The notes under the pieces are model-generated. The model was not told the origin of the DNA. It was given only the letters and a program-made list of their open reading frames with translations, and ran no database searches. The position numbers and the translations under genes were made by a program. Source: Nitrincola schmidtii (lineage in GTDB: Bacteria; Pseudomonadota; Gammaproteobacteria; Pseudomonadales; Balneatricaceae). Taken from it: a stretch of 64,000 bases of DNA. Shown here piece after piece: positions 52,718 through 63,566 of the stretch. The stretch lies in NCBI RefSeq assembly GCF_008973715.1, contig NZ_WBOL01000003.1:186001-250000 (forward strand). The letters run 5' to 3'. Every line of letters begins with the position of its first letter. Positions within the stretch are counted from its first letter, which is position 1.

Positions 52718-55441
52718 CTATTGATCCTGACACTCAAACTTTGCAATAAAACTACCCAGTGTATTTGCTTCTTTCACCTCGTCATGGGGTATCAACAAGT
52801 ACTTCCACTCCTTGCCACCATTTGCTTTCAGATAGTTAGATGCATTTAGACACCACTTAACACCCGCTTTCATTTTTTCAGTTACTTCTTCATTCCATGA
52901 TTGGTCCTGATTTCGGTGCTGTGCGCTTTTTGTTTCGATCATCAGCACATAATCGTTTGTTTCGGCCACGAAGTCAGGCACGTATTCAGGATGTTCGGTG
53001 CCTCTTTTGTAGTACATTTTGAACTGACCTTTAGCTGGCTTGAACCATTTGATGGCATCACGTTCAAGAATAATGGAGAAACGCCTCTCGGTGTCCGAAT
53101 CGAACTTCTGAATAGGATAAAGGCACTTGCTAAAGCCACCAAAGAGCATCTGCTTAATTTTACTGACGTCTGAAACTGTATCTCGGTAGCTTTTAAGGTC
53201 CCGACCTTGGGCAGCTGTGTATGAACAGTCTTTCAATGTTGTGAAGCCACTACGCACATCTACTTCATATTCAGTTGCTTCTTCATAAAAATGCTTATCC
53301 ATTTGAGCATGAATCAATCGGGCGATAGCATCGCTTTGGTTCTGTAAAATATTAATGACATCTTTTTCATCGTTAACTGTACTTAAGCACTCTTCAGCTT
53401 GCCTAGCCAAGTCGTAGAGCAGATCAGCATGTTCATCGTAAGGAATATCATCATAATCAAACAATTTTTTGAGTATGTAATTCTCTTTAATTGGCTCGTA
53501 GTTACCTGAGCCGCCCTCGCCTATTTCTGTCTGTTGATTGGTTTGTAGACTTTGGCTAACTAAGGATCTTTCTTGTGGTCTGAGTCCTTTAATTCCCGTT
53601 AAATCTAACGTAAAGGTTCTATAGCCACTCGTAACAGTGCCTTTAGGAGTCACTATAATACGTGGAATATCGATGGTGTTGTTCACCACTAAAGCTGTCG
53701 TCTTAGCAACAATATCTGCTATATCAACCTGCTGCTCATCTTCAAGCAAGGACTGCTGCCCTTGGGTAAGATGCTCTTTAACCGCCAGAATCATGGCTTG
53801 CTGCAAGCCTTCTGACTGAAGTGATTGACTGGTAGGCGCTTGCTGTGGCTTTGTTTGATATTCCTTGATAATTGCTAACGCGGCTTTCGCCGCCTTTTTC
53901 TCAGGTTCAGATATAAACAGCGGTTGCGTGGGTAGAGTTATCGAATATTGTGTGCCAGCGCTTCCTGTTGTCTCACCTCCTGATACCAGCGCATTAATAT
54001 TCGAGCTGACTTGGACACTTTCGGTTTCTATCGCATCCTCAGGATGATCAAGAATCAGCTGTTTTAGGCGCAGTGGATTATCAGGGTTGTTTGCTTCATC
54101 CACAATTTCTTGAAATTTGTCATGGGCCACAATGCTCAAGCGATCCACGGGCTCTACACCAGTACGCTTGCCGTAAGGAAGACGCAGCCCTCGGCCAATT
54201 GACTGTTCAATTAGGGTTCTAGCATTAGCAGCGCGAAGCGGTACGATGGTATAAAGATTGGTAACGTCCCACCCTTCCTTTAGCATATTGACGTGAATAA
54301 CAATTTCGGTAGGCTCATCACTATTTTCTACATTTAGCAATGCTGCTACGGTTTCCTCCTCCTTACTGCTACTATCTACCTGAATCACTTTACCGAGATA
54401 TTTGCCATCAAATATCGCTTCAAGCTTCTCTTTTAGGGCTGTTGCATGTGTGGTGTCGCGTGCTATCACCAACATAAAAGGTTTAACAACACGAACATCA
54501 CTTTCGTGAGCATAGGTGATCAACTCCACTTTCGTGGCTTCGTGTAAGCGAATACCATCCATTAATTTGATGGTTTCCAGCTCTTCTTTATTATACTGGC
54601 TGACATCAAAGTTACGCTGTGTGACAACGGCTGGCTCTTTAACAAAACCGTCATCCATAGCACGAGCTAAGGGATAGTCGACCACGACATTTTGAAAAGG
54701 CGTTGTACCTCGGCTAGTTTCCACGAAAGGTGTTGCTGTTAGTTCAAGCCCCAGTATTGGTTTAAGCTCATTCAATGCCTTAACACCTGCACTGGCACGA
54801 TAGCGGTGTGACTCGTCCATCAGCAATACTAGGTCAGGTAAGCTCGCTAAATAGTTGAAATAGCTATCACCAAGATATTCCGATAACCGCTTAATCCGAG
54901 GAGCTTTACCCCCTCGAACCTCCGAATTGATTTTGGAAATATTAAAGATATTCACGGTGACAATCTGCTGATCGCCTAATAAGTCTCTGGAAAGCTGTGA
55001 GCCCCTTTGCTCATAGTTATCGCCAGTGATTACAACAGGGGCTTCGATAGCAAACTCAGATATGCCTTTGAATACATACTTGGGTGTTCCGGGGCTAAAA
55101 TCGGCAATCAGCTTTTCATAAATAGTCAGGTTGGGTGCGAGAACAAAAAAGTTTTTGATGCCGTGCGCAAGATACAAATAACTGATAAATGCACCCATCA
55201 AGCGCGTTTTTCCCACACCTGTTGCTAATGCAAAACACAGAGAAGGAAACTCACGTTCGAAATCTTGCAGGTTTGGAAACTCGGCTTTAATAGCATCCAA
55301 CATCTCAGACACATCATGCTTAGGATCGAGTAACCTATCACCTGTGGCTTCAATTGCTGTAGCCAGAGCTTCTAGTGACTCACGTTGAGGCGCACGCAAA
55401 CTCAAACGACCTGAAATACTGTTAATGATTTTCTTATCCAT
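52718..55441 (-). CDS. Type III restriction enzyme Res subunit (DEAD helicase-nuclease)
   Basis: 907 residues. Helicase motifs: Walker A ATGVGKTR (Lys78), DESH at 209-212, TATPF, and motif VI QSIGRGLRLPYG. A C-terminal PD-(D/E)xK nuclease has PD at 822-823 and ETK at 836-838, the canonical layout of type III Res. Cuts DNA after ATP-driven translocation or diffusion when two unmethylated sites are engaged (family knowledge). 15 bp after mod. Confidence 0.92.
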   Translation of the reverse strand: MDKKIINSISGRLSLRAPQRESLEALATAIEATGDRLLDPKHDVSEMLDAIKAEFPNLQDFEREFPSLCFALATGVGKTRLMGAFISYLYLAHGIKNFFVLAPNLTIYEKLIADFSPGTPKYVFKGISEFAIEAPVVITGDNYEQRGSQLSRDLLGDQQIVTVNIFNISKINSEVRGGKAPRIKRLSEYLGDSYFNYLASLPDLVLLMDESHRYRASAGVKALNELKPILGLELTATPFVETSRGTTPFQNVVVDYPLARAMDDGFVKEPAVVTQRNFDVSQYNKEELETIKLMDGIRLHEATKVELITYAHESDVRVVKPFMLVIARDTTHATALKEKLEAIFDGKYLGKVIQVDSSSKEEETVAALLNVENSDEPTEIVIHVNMLKEGWDVTNLYTIVPLRAANARTLIEQSIGRGLRLPYGKRTGVEPVDRLSIVAHDKFQEIVDEANNPDNPLRLKQLILDHPEDAIETESVQVSSNINALVSGGETTGSAGTQYSITLPTQPLFISEPEKKAAKAALAIIKEYQTKPQQAPTSQSLQSEGLQQAMILAVKEHLTQGQQSLLEDEQQVDIADIVAKTTALVVNNTIDIPRIIVTPKGTVTSGYRTFTLDLTGIKGLRPQERSLVSQSLQTNQQTEIGEGGSGNYEPIKENYILKKLFDYDDIPYDEHADLLYDLARQAEECLSTVNDEKDVINILQNQSDAIARLIHAQMDKHFYEEATEYEVDVRSGFTTLKDCSYTAAQGRDLKSYRDTVSDVSKIKQMLFGGFSKCLYPIQKFDSDTERRFSIILERDAIKWFKPAKGQFKMYYKRGTEHPEYVPDFVAETNDYVLMIETKSAQHRNQDQSWNEEVTEKMKAGVKWCLNASNYLKANGGKEWKYLLIPHDEVKEANTLGSFIAKFECQDQ

Positions 55442-55456
55442 GTCTTACTCCATTTC

Positions 55457-57175
55457 TTAAAACAGGTCGTCTTGTTGTGGCTGTGCGTTTACAGAATCAG
55501 TCTGTGCCATAGGTAGATTTTGCACATTCAAACTGTAATCATCATGTGCCCACTCGCAGTGCTTCAACACAGCCTTCGGCAGCTTTTTAATGGTGAGATT
55601 GGCAAAACGATCTGCGTTACATCGAAAGGCACCACACATCACTAGCAGAGTTTTATCGCTACCAACGTCCTCGCTAATTAATTCCAATTGCTCTAATGAG
55701 AGATTCTGTGTGGTCACATAGATGAAATCTGTTTCAGTCGAATAGCCATGTTGCCACCAAAGGGTATCAGAAGGCGCATAGGTAAAGCCCTCTAATTTGC
55801 AGACCGCTTCGGCCAGCATTTCGGCGTTATACTCTTTATTAATGATCCAGTTATCCCATTGGTCTTTTTGTAATAGAGATGGTGCAAGCTTGTAGTATCG
55901 GAAACCGCCTCCGCCTTGCCAGTTAACCGATTTGGATACACCATCTTGATCTACTCCATTAATTACTTGTTTCAATCTAGGGACAATGTGAGAATGGCAA
56001 TGATCACCAAGTTCGATAGTAATCCAGCGACGTTTTAATTTGTGAGCAACCGCAGCAGTTGTGCCTGATCCAGCGAATGAATCTAATACCAGATCGCCCT
56101 CCTCTGTGCACAACTCTAAAATACGCTTTAGAAGATATTCTGGTTTTTTTCCTTTGGGAAACTTAACTCCACCTTCTTTATGTAAGTTGTTGGAAAGTAA
56201 ATCATCCCAAAGATTGCTTAATGGTTCGCCAGCCACTAAGCTACCATCAATTTCCTTCAGTTTGTCTTTGTAAAATAGAATTCTTTCACCATTCTTAAAA
56301 TACATGTTTGAATGGTTATCTCTTTCTAAAAAAAACACTTTGTTGGGCTCTTTTTTTGAGGCATCTATTGCATCTCTGACGTTTTGTCCAACTGAATTAT
56401 AATCAGGTCTAGCAGTACGAATTACTCTCTCAGGATAGCGCATTACAAAATTTTCAAGTTCTTGCTCGTAGCTTGCCCCCAGTGCTTTTTTAAGCTGCCT
56501 AGACTGTAACCCTAGTTCTTTTGCAACCGCTTGGTTTAAAGGTATACTTTTCCAACTTTCGTAATTTTCATAATAATTTTCTATAAATTGAGAATATCTT
56601 GTATCTCTTTCTTTTGCTGTGAATAATCTATTCGGTATCCAATCTTTTTTACTTTTGGCGTACACAAGAATAAAATTTGTTGTGGTAACTAGACCCGGAT
56701 TAATTGCTTTATGTCCTGTTACAGATCCTTGCTTAAAAGTTACAATTGAAACTCGATTTTCCCTTCCAAATACTTCATCCAATAAGACAGTTAAATATGC
56801 AATTTCATTATCGTCAATATGTACAAATAGTGAACCATCATGTGATAGTAGCCGGTGAATATGCTTTGCTCTTGCATACATCAGATTGAGCCAAATTGAG
56901 TGCTCTAAACCATCATCATAGTTCTCGAAGGCTTCACCTGTATTAAAGGGAGGGTCGATATAGATACACTTTACTTTTCCAGTGTACTCTTGCTCCAAGG
57001 CTTTTAAAGCCAACAAGTTATCACCAAAAATCAATTTGTTATCAAAAATATCGTTTTCTGTTACTTTCTGGCTAGCATGATAGGAAAGCGCAGGATCTTC
57101 CAGCAGGATGCGGGGTTCCAGTTTAGGCCGCTTGTCTTTTCCTATCCACGTCAATTCGAGTTTAGTTTTTTTCAT
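55457..57175 (-). CDS. Type III restriction-modification Mod methyltransferase
   Basis: 572-residue beta-class amino methyltransferase: DPPFNTGE (catalytic, Asp74) precedes the SAM motif FAGSGTT (367-373), the order of beta-class N6-adenine enzymes. The ~240-residue target recognition region between them is divergent, as expected. The ATG overlaps the stop of the ATPase gene (ATGA). Confidence 0.92.
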   Translation of the reverse strand: MKKTKLELTWIGKDKRPKLEPRILLEDPALSYHASQKVTENDIFDNKLIFGDNLLALKALEQEYTGKVKCIYIDPPFNTGEAFENYDDGLEHSIWLNLMYARAKHIHRLLSHDGSLFVHIDDNEIAYLTVLLDEVFGRENRVSIVTFKQGSVTGHKAINPGLVTTTNFILVYAKSKKDWIPNRLFTAKERDTRYSQFIENYYENYESWKSIPLNQAVAKELGLQSRQLKKALGASYEQELENFVMRYPERVIRTARPDYNSVGQNVRDAIDASKKEPNKVFFLERDNHSNMYFKNGERILFYKDKLKEIDGSLVAGEPLSNLWDDLLSNNLHKEGGVKFPKGKKPEYLLKRILELCTEEGDLVLDSFAGSGTTAAVAHKLKRRWITIELGDHCHSHIVPRLKQVINGVDQDGVSKSVNWQGGGGFRYYKLAPSLLQKDQWDNWIINKEYNAEMLAEAVCKLEGFTYAPSDTLWWQHGYSTETDFIYVTTQNLSLEQLELISEDVGSDKTLLVMCGAFRCNADRFANLTIKKLPKAVLKHCEWAHDDYSLNVQNLPMAQTDSVNAQPQQDDLF

Positions 57176-58833
57176 TGTTCAGTTACTTCCAACTGTAATT
57201 CTATGGATTCAGTTTCACGTCTATGATCGGTAAAAAATGCTTTTCTCCAACACGCAAATAGTGCTTCAGCCATGATGGGCATTTCGCTTTCGAACTGCTG
57301 TTGTGTGATGTTTTCTCCCATCCAACGTGCTTTTTTACCTTTGTCTTTGCGAGTGCAATTGGCGATTAATAGCGGAGGGTAGTAGTCTTCCAAACCATTG
57401 CAGGGCAGTAAAAAGAGTTGATTGTTTCGCTCTAAGTGTCCGTTATTTTTCTTAAAAGCATCAAATCTTGACTGCTTTTCAGGATCAGGTTTGTCACAAA
57501 GTACAATCAGACGGTCACTGTATATAGGTTTAGCATTCAGAGGTACGAAGACTCTGTTTAATCCATTCATACTTTGACTCTGTGCTTCGTCATCCCCGTT
57601 TGCTGCCATAATATGAATATCAGGCTTATCTGTATAAAACCGACTAATGATACTGTTATAAAATTTTACCTCAGATGGCCCTTCAACAATTAGGAAGTTT
57701 GCTGGCAGAAGTATGTCGGCTGGGCTACCACCCAATAGATCATAAACTACAGTATGCTTTTCTGTTCTAGTGATTTTTTCGATGCTCGTCTGGCGGTCAT
57801 CTTTGCTCACACGAAAGAATGTTTGACTGGCATCCTGATCACCGTCAGCAATCATGACAGACGAATGAGTGGTTATAAAAACCTGATCATTGCCATCACC
57901 AGTGGTTAAATCCAATAACGACTTCTTCAAGTGTCGCTGACCTGTAGGATGTAAATGCAACTCTGCTTCATCGATGAAAAATATAAATGATCGCCCTAAG
58001 GCTTCACTTCGTCTAAAGTCAGCGTGTGCTTTTATGATGGATAGCATTAAGGCACGTTGCATGCCATCGCCCTTATCATCGGCCTTTGTAACAACCCCAT
58101 CATCTAGCTCTGTGTTATAGTTTTTTAAAAAGTCGTCAAAAGCAGGTGTTGTAACACTAAAATTAATCTTGGTGCAATCTGGAAACTGTTCCTGTAGATA
58201 TTTGGATACAGAATCACTAAGGCCATTCAGTGCCTGACGAACTTTTGAATCCTGATCGCCGAACAACCTTTCAAACTGCGCTACAAAAGCTTGATATTCA
58301 GTGTCTTTCTCCAGTGTTTCTGCTACGAGCCCGCTGAGCATCTGCCCGATAGGTGTAGTATTTTTGTAAGCAGATACATCTTTGAAATTTTTAGTAGCTT
58401 CAATGAATTCAAAACGTGGTATACCGTTGTTAAATGCAGAGTCTGCACCCATTGGCTGTTTTTTCCATGCACTTTTTGACTGATCATAAATCAATCTATC
58501 TTTACTACTTTTTGATGAGCGTTTAACACGCATCTCATCTGAATCGCCAAGGATACTTCTGAGTTTTTTCTGGTTTTCTTCATTGGTTATATGAGCAATA
58601 CCAGCTTGAACATCACCGAACACAATCTCAACTTCCACTTCTTCATCTGAACTTGCATCGCAATGTCGTATTTCGAAAATGTCACCCTTTCCGTTGTAAA
58701 ACCATTCGATAGCTTCAAAAAAATTCGATTTGCCGTGATTGTTTTGTCCAACGAGGATGTTAAATTTTGATGGGGTTAGAACTACATCTTTTATTGAACG
58801 AAAGTTTTTTATGAGTATTGCTTTTATTTTCAT
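57172..58833 (-). CDS. OLD-like ATPase with TOPRIM nuclease domain
   Basis: 553 residues. N-terminal ABC-type ATPase with Walker A GQNNHGKS (29-36) and Walker B IDEAELHLHP (287-296); C-terminal TOPRIM with Glu384 in LIVEGPSE and Asp447/Asp450 in LCDKPD. This is the overcoming-lysogenization-defect (OLD) nuclease layout. Start overlaps the SNF2 gene stop (ATGA). Its insertion between a SNF2 helicase and mod is not part of ordinary type III restriction. Confidence 0.85.
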   Translation of the reverse strand: MKIKAILIKNFRSIKDVVLTPSKFNILVGQNNHGKSNFFEAIEWFYNGKGDIFEIRHCDASSDEEVEVEIVFGDVQAGIAHITNEENQKKLRSILGDSDEMRVKRSSKSSKDRLIYDQSKSAWKKQPMGADSAFNNGIPRFEFIEATKNFKDVSAYKNTTPIGQMLSGLVAETLEKDTEYQAFVAQFERLFGDQDSKVRQALNGLSDSVSKYLQEQFPDCTKINFSVTTPAFDDFLKNYNTELDDGVVTKADDKGDGMQRALMLSIIKAHADFRRSEALGRSFIFFIDEAELHLHPTGQRHLKKSLLDLTTGDGNDQVFITTHSSVMIADGDQDASQTFFRVSKDDRQTSIEKITRTEKHTVVYDLLGGSPADILLPANFLIVEGPSEVKFYNSIISRFYTDKPDIHIMAANGDDEAQSQSMNGLNRVFVPLNAKPIYSDRLIVLCDKPDPEKQSRFDAFKKNNGHLERNNQLFLLPCNGLEDYYPPLLIANCTRKDKGKKARWMGENITQQQFESEMPIMAEALFACWRKAFFTDHRRETESIELQLEVTEQ

Positions 58834-61712
58834 CGTACACTCCATTGTAGAGTAAATAATGTTTCTGCCTGAGTCTTCCTGTTTAGCTTACCTTCAAGTG
58901 CCTCAATCAATGCCTCACGACGATCATCAACCTCATCTTGTTTGTCAAAGAGTTCACGTCGGTTTTTGTTGCGTTGACTTTCCAGTACTTTCTGCTGTTT
59001 TTGTAGAGCGAGCTTTTCTTCTAAAGTGACCGATACCTTGGCATCACGGCGTACCTGTTTGATTTCTTTATCGAGTTCTTTGATCGATTGCTCCAGCCCT
59101 TCTTTTAGATCATCGGCCCAACTATCAAGCTTGTCTACTTCCTGCTCGAAAAAATTGAGATTTCGTTCGTTAACCGATTTTTCAATCTGATTGCGTTCTG
59201 CTTCTAGGATTTGATCAAGCTGCCTATCTGAATTAGAAGGCTCGGCTATCTTAAGCTCTTGTTGGAAGTCTCGCTCATAAGCCGATAGTTGCATCAGTTT
59301 TTGCACAACTTCTGCGGGGATGTGGTTGCCTTGATTATCAAAAGCGGCAAACAGCAAGTATTCCTCACAACGCTCTAAAGATTCGATACTGAATTTTTGT
59401 AGCCGAAGAGTTCCTGTCAGACCAATTAAACTTTCAATAACTGAAACCTTGGCATTATGAGCAGAATAATCAAAGATCAGTTCCGCTGGTGGCAGTAACT
59501 CACGGTTAATAGCTTGTTGCAGCACCCATTCCCCTAGTGGAGCTGAGAGCCTGTAGCGATGGGCATTCGCCAGTGTGTCCTCATCATTATGCTTGGTTCC
59601 ACGTTTGTGAAGCTGGTAAAACCCTGTCTGAACCTGAGGGATGGATGCGCTTAACTGAAAGCTATGGTTGCTTGGATTAAAGGTAGCAAGATTCTGCAAT
59701 TCGTGCTGTGTAAGTATCCAAAACCATCGCCCTACTTTATCGAGCCTTTGCTCGGCATCATTTAGCCGCAGTTTTAGCAGGTCATGAATATCCTCATCGA
59801 AGTTTTCTAGCAAGAGTTGTCGAGTGGCTTGCATCTTCTCATTGATATCGGCTCCCAACTCAAGCTGTAGCAGTTTAAATGCCGAATCAATCTCTTCAGA
59901 TCTGCGGCAAGTAGCATAAATCGCTTGGATACGTTTTTCAAAGTCTAAACCAGATTCTATGCTACCTAGGACTTCATCAGATGCGCCGAACACTCCGTCA
60001 AATAGATGAAATTTTTCTGTGAGCAGTTCCAGTACGCGTTGATCCGCTTTGTTAGACTCATTCAAAAAATTGATGACAACCACATCAAACTTTTGGCCGT
60101 AGCGATGACAACGGCCTATGCGTTGCTCTACCCTCTGTGGGTTCCAAGGCAAATCGTAGTTGATTAACAGTGAGCAAAACTGAAGGTTAACCCCTTCTGC
60201 GGCTGCTTCTGTGGCAATCATTATTTCTGCGTGATGCTTGAAGTGATCAATCAATGCTGTGCGCCGATCAATCTGAGGCGAACCGCTTATTTTGTCGCTA
60301 TCTTTATTTTCATCAAGCCAGCGTTGATACACTTCTGTTGCTTGAGGGTGATTGTTAGAACCACTGAACGTCACTATTTTGTCTGCAAAGCCATTAGCTG
60401 CGAGATAGTGGTTGAGATATTCCTGAGTACGTTTAGACTCGGTAAAGACAATGACTTTGCGCGGGGCACCCATCGCATCCATTTTATCGAAGCCCTGACC
60501 CAAGGCTATTAAGAGGGCTTTAGCTTTACTGTCTGTTTCGATAGCCTTGGCCTTGGCGATATACAACTTGATTTCACTTATTTCGTCATCAAGCAATTCA
60601 AGATCTATATCATCATCAGATATAGTCGAGTCATCCACTTCTTCAAGGTAGTCTTGCTCAAGATCATCCTCATCGACTAAGGTAGCTACTAGGTCATAGT
60701 CACAGCTATTGTGCTCTTTAAGGGACTCCAAGCGCTTTAAAATGGTTTCCAGCGTGTACATGACAGCATGAGAACTGGATGCTAGAAGTTTCCGCAGAAT
60801 CAAGCCAGTTAAATGCCGTTGGCTACGAGGAAGTGCATAGCTTTGATCGCGCTCTAGTAAGGCTGAAATGCCATTGTAGAGATCTTGCTCTTGTGTTGTT
60901 GGCCTAAAGGGAACAGTCAGTGTCTGGCGCTGTGTGTAGCGTACATACTCCAATACGTCACGCCTCAGCGTGCGATGTATAAAGCCCTTTAATCGAGTTT
61001 TGAGTTCAGCAACTGAGCTTCCACCCTGAATATAATTTTGGCGAAAAGTTTTATCATCACCAAATAAGTGTTCGTCAATAAGGGTCGATAATCCATACAA
61101 CTCAATGAGAGAGTTTTGTAGCGGTGTTGCCGTCAACAATAATTTTTTGCGACCAGACAATGCACGTTTGAGTCGTTGACCCATATTGTTACTGGTACGA
61201 TGCGCGTTTCTCAACTTATGTGCTTCATCAATAACAGCTAAATCCCAAGGTTCTACCAGTAATTGATCGTCGAGCCGAGCAGCATAGTGATAAGACATGA
61301 TTATCACTTTCTTACCTGAAAGCGGGTTATACACCCCTTCTCTTTGTTGGTTTTTCCAAGTTTTCGCATCCAGTATCTGCGAAGGTAAGTTGAATTTATC
61401 CAATAACTCTTGTGCCCACTGCCTACGTAACGATGCAGGACAAATAATCAGAAGTCTACGGCGTCTTTCAGCCCAGTATTGCGATAGCACCAAGCCTGCT
61501 TCAATGGTTTTACCTAAACCAACCTCATCAGCAAGCACTACACCTTGACTTAATGGATTATTTAACGCGAAAAGTGCTGCGTTAATTTGGTGAGGATTGA
61601 GGTCGACACTGGCGTCAAATAACGACTGAGACAGACTATCAACACCGCCTGAAGCATGTCTTATTGTCAGTTCATGAGCAAAATATTTGGCTTGATAGTC
61701 AGTTATTGGCAT
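58830..61712 (-). CDS. SNF2-family helicase/translocase of the extended type III module
   Basis: 960 residues. N-terminal motifs ADEVGLGKT (61-69), CPASLRRQW, IDEAHKLRN (161-169) and LTATPLQNS; C-terminal helicase motif QRIGRCHRYGQ around residue 550; then a long charged coiled-coil tail (residues ~820-940). It belongs to the SNF2/RapA-like group, as seen in DISARM DrmD and other defence loci. Nine bp after the GmrSD-like gene. Confidence 0.88.
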   Translation of the reverse strand: MPITDYQAKYFAHELTIRHASGGVDSLSQSLFDASVDLNPHQINAALFALNNPLSQGVVLADEVGLGKTIEAGLVLSQYWAERRRRLLIICPASLRRQWAQELLDKFNLPSQILDAKTWKNQQREGVYNPLSGKKVIIMSYHYAARLDDQLLVEPWDLAVIDEAHKLRNAHRTSNNMGQRLKRALSGRKKLLLTATPLQNSLIELYGLSTLIDEHLFGDDKTFRQNYIQGGSSVAELKTRLKGFIHRTLRRDVLEYVRYTQRQTLTVPFRPTTQEQDLYNGISALLERDQSYALPRSQRHLTGLILRKLLASSSHAVMYTLETILKRLESLKEHNSCDYDLVATLVDEDDLEQDYLEEVDDSTISDDDIDLELLDDEISEIKLYIAKAKAIETDSKAKALLIALGQGFDKMDAMGAPRKVIVFTESKRTQEYLNHYLAANGFADKIVTFSGSNNHPQATEVYQRWLDENKDSDKISGSPQIDRRTALIDHFKHHAEIMIATEAAAEGVNLQFCSLLINYDLPWNPQRVEQRIGRCHRYGQKFDVVVINFLNESNKADQRVLELLTEKFHLFDGVFGASDEVLGSIESGLDFEKRIQAIYATCRRSEEIDSAFKLLQLELGADINEKMQATRQLLLENFDEDIHDLLKLRLNDAEQRLDKVGRWFWILTQHELQNLATFNPSNHSFQLSASIPQVQTGFYQLHKRGTKHNDEDTLANAHRYRLSAPLGEWVLQQAINRELLPPAELIFDYSAHNAKVSVIESLIGLTGTLRLQKFSIESLERCEEYLLFAAFDNQGNHIPAEVVQKLMQLSAYERDFQQELKIAEPSNSDRQLDQILEAERNQIEKSVNERNLNFFEQEVDKLDSWADDLKEGLEQSIKELDKEIKQVRRDAKVSVTLEEKLALQKQQKVLESQRNKNRRELFDKQDEVDDRREALIEALEGKLNRKTQAETLFTLQWSVR

Positions 61713-61721
61713 CCCAGATAC

Positions 61722-63488
61722 TTATTCCTTAGGATTAAAGCCATAATGATCTTTCAACTTGCTAATAACAGCATTATGGTTAGCTTCAAGCTCAACCATT
61801 GTCCAATTTTGATTCTGCAAAACCCTTAGTGAATTTGGACATGTGCTGATGCGTTTTTGAAAGTACCTAACTTTCTTATCAGAGAAATCTAGGTTACCTT
61901 GAGATGTATTCTTCTTTGTAGTGATCAGTACCAAGTTACCTAATCGGTGTGTCCATTGCTCTCTTTCTTCTTTAGTGAAATCTTCGAACCATTTGCTATT
62001 AGCACTTGGATTTTGAGGAAGTACATGCTCCACAGAAAGATAATGCAAGGACATCCGTTGGCTATGGTCGGCATAGAGGTAGTCTAGCTTCAGAAGAAGG
62101 TATCTTGTGAATCTTCGTCCATACACGGCAGAATTAATTGCTCGACAAAATCCATCCTCATCGAATTCAAATGGATTTATTTGATCCAAAAGATGATCGG
62201 CAGTATCAGCCGCTTCAATCGCACGAATAATATTATTCATCCGGTCAATACGTGCTGTTGGTGAATACTGTGCAATCCAATCAGAGGATAGCTGATTGTC
62301 CAATTTTATTAGAAATTCAAGAATACGATTATGTCCGAATCGATCAATATATCTCATAAGTGGTGGAAGCCAATCAGATGATGGAAGACCTATCAACATA
62401 ATTTGAACTAGATTGTCGAACTCGAATGTGTTACCAGTTTCTCTGTGATTGTCACCACCCAAGAGCTGGTCATAGTGCTTTAAATATCGCTCGATGAGTT
62501 TGAATGTCTCTTTACCCTTTGTTAAAGATGGCTTTTTTAACAGCCCTGTAGTCTTTTCTTTTTCCTTTGGGTTGTATATTTTATGTTCAAACTCATCTAA
62601 TAAATTTAGCCGTGCTTTTTCTTTCAATAGAATTGTACGTATGTGGTTAAGGAAGCGGTCGAAGTCATCACCAAGTTCGCCTTCCGCCTCTTCCCATAGC
62701 TTAGCATAGCGATCTTTTTCACTGTCTTCAGTTAATGCACCGAGATTAGTCGATTTCAAAATATCGCTGTTTCGCAAAGGCATTCCACGGTCATTCAGAA
62801 TTGTAAACAGACGAAAAGCATCATCAAGATTTTCTGTGGCAACGTAGATCAATAGGACGTTTTTACGAATGAAGCTGTAGAAGTTCGATAAAACAAAACT
62901 GGTATTAGTATCATCGATCAGTGATTTGAGATCTCTTCTTATCTTAAGTACTGCACTGGCCATGTTTTTGACAGATGGATCTGGGCTTTTGGTTGTTAAA
63001 GTTTCTAGTACTGCCGCGTCGTCGGTTCCACCCTCAAGTTTAATATGATTATCGACAAAATCTTGCACCTCTGGACGGATAGCGAAGATGATTCGAGACC
63101 TCTCTGGGACACCATCAAAATCATTTCCTTTCTGAAAAATTGCTTTTTGACAAGCATCCTTTAGGTCAGGGTTATTTGAGAGATCACGAATACAGGCAAA
63201 AAGCAGGAACAATGTGGTCATGCGTTGTTGACCATCAAGCAGGTCATTTTCATCAAACTTCTGTCCGGGGGTGCTTCCGGCACGTTTTGACTGGTATACA
63301 AATGAACCTAAAAAATAATCTTGGTCTGGTTTTTCATTAAGGGCAAATACAAGGTCATCAAGTAGGTCGTCGATTTGATCATCTCCCCATACATAGGGAC
63401 GTTGATACTCTGGTACTCGGAACCACATATTACTGAAAATATCTTTAACGAAAATTTTCTCACTCTTGATCTCATGTGTTCCAGACAT
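61722..63488 (-). CDS. GmrSD-type DUF262/DUF1524 restriction nuclease
   Basis: 588-residue fusion of a ParB-like DUF262 domain (VPEYQRPYVW at 25-34, DGQQRMTTL at 85-93) and a DUF1524 His-Me-type nuclease near the C-terminus (VEHVLPQNP, then LGNLVLITTKKN). The single-chain form resembles GmrSD type IV enzymes that attack modified phage DNA. AAGGAATTACC precedes the ATG. It begins the tightly packed minus-strand array. Confidence 0.88.
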   Translation of the reverse strand: MSGTHEIKSEKIFVKDIFSNMWFRVPEYQRPYVWGDDQIDDLLDDLVFALNEKPDQDYFLGSFVYQSKRAGSTPGQKFDENDLLDGQQRMTTLFLLFACIRDLSNNPDLKDACQKAIFQKGNDFDGVPERSRIIFAIRPEVQDFVDNHIKLEGGTDDAAVLETLTTKSPDPSVKNMASAVLKIRRDLKSLIDDTNTSFVLSNFYSFIRKNVLLIYVATENLDDAFRLFTILNDRGMPLRNSDILKSTNLGALTEDSEKDRYAKLWEEAEGELGDDFDRFLNHIRTILLKEKARLNLLDEFEHKIYNPKEKEKTTGLLKKPSLTKGKETFKLIERYLKHYDQLLGGDNHRETGNTFEFDNLVQIMLIGLPSSDWLPPLMRYIDRFGHNRILEFLIKLDNQLSSDWIAQYSPTARIDRMNNIIRAIEAADTADHLLDQINPFEFDEDGFCRAINSAVYGRRFTRYLLLKLDYLYADHSQRMSLHYLSVEHVLPQNPSANSKWFEDFTKEEREQWTHRLGNLVLITTKKNTSQGNLDFSDKKVRYFQKRISTCPNSLRVLQNQNWTMVELEANHNAVISKLKDHYGFNPKE

Positions 63489-63566
63489 TAGGTAATTCCT
63501 TGTTTATTAGTGTTATTCGGGCAACTTGTTCATGCTAACCCGTATCCCAAAGTAGCAAGCTTGCAA

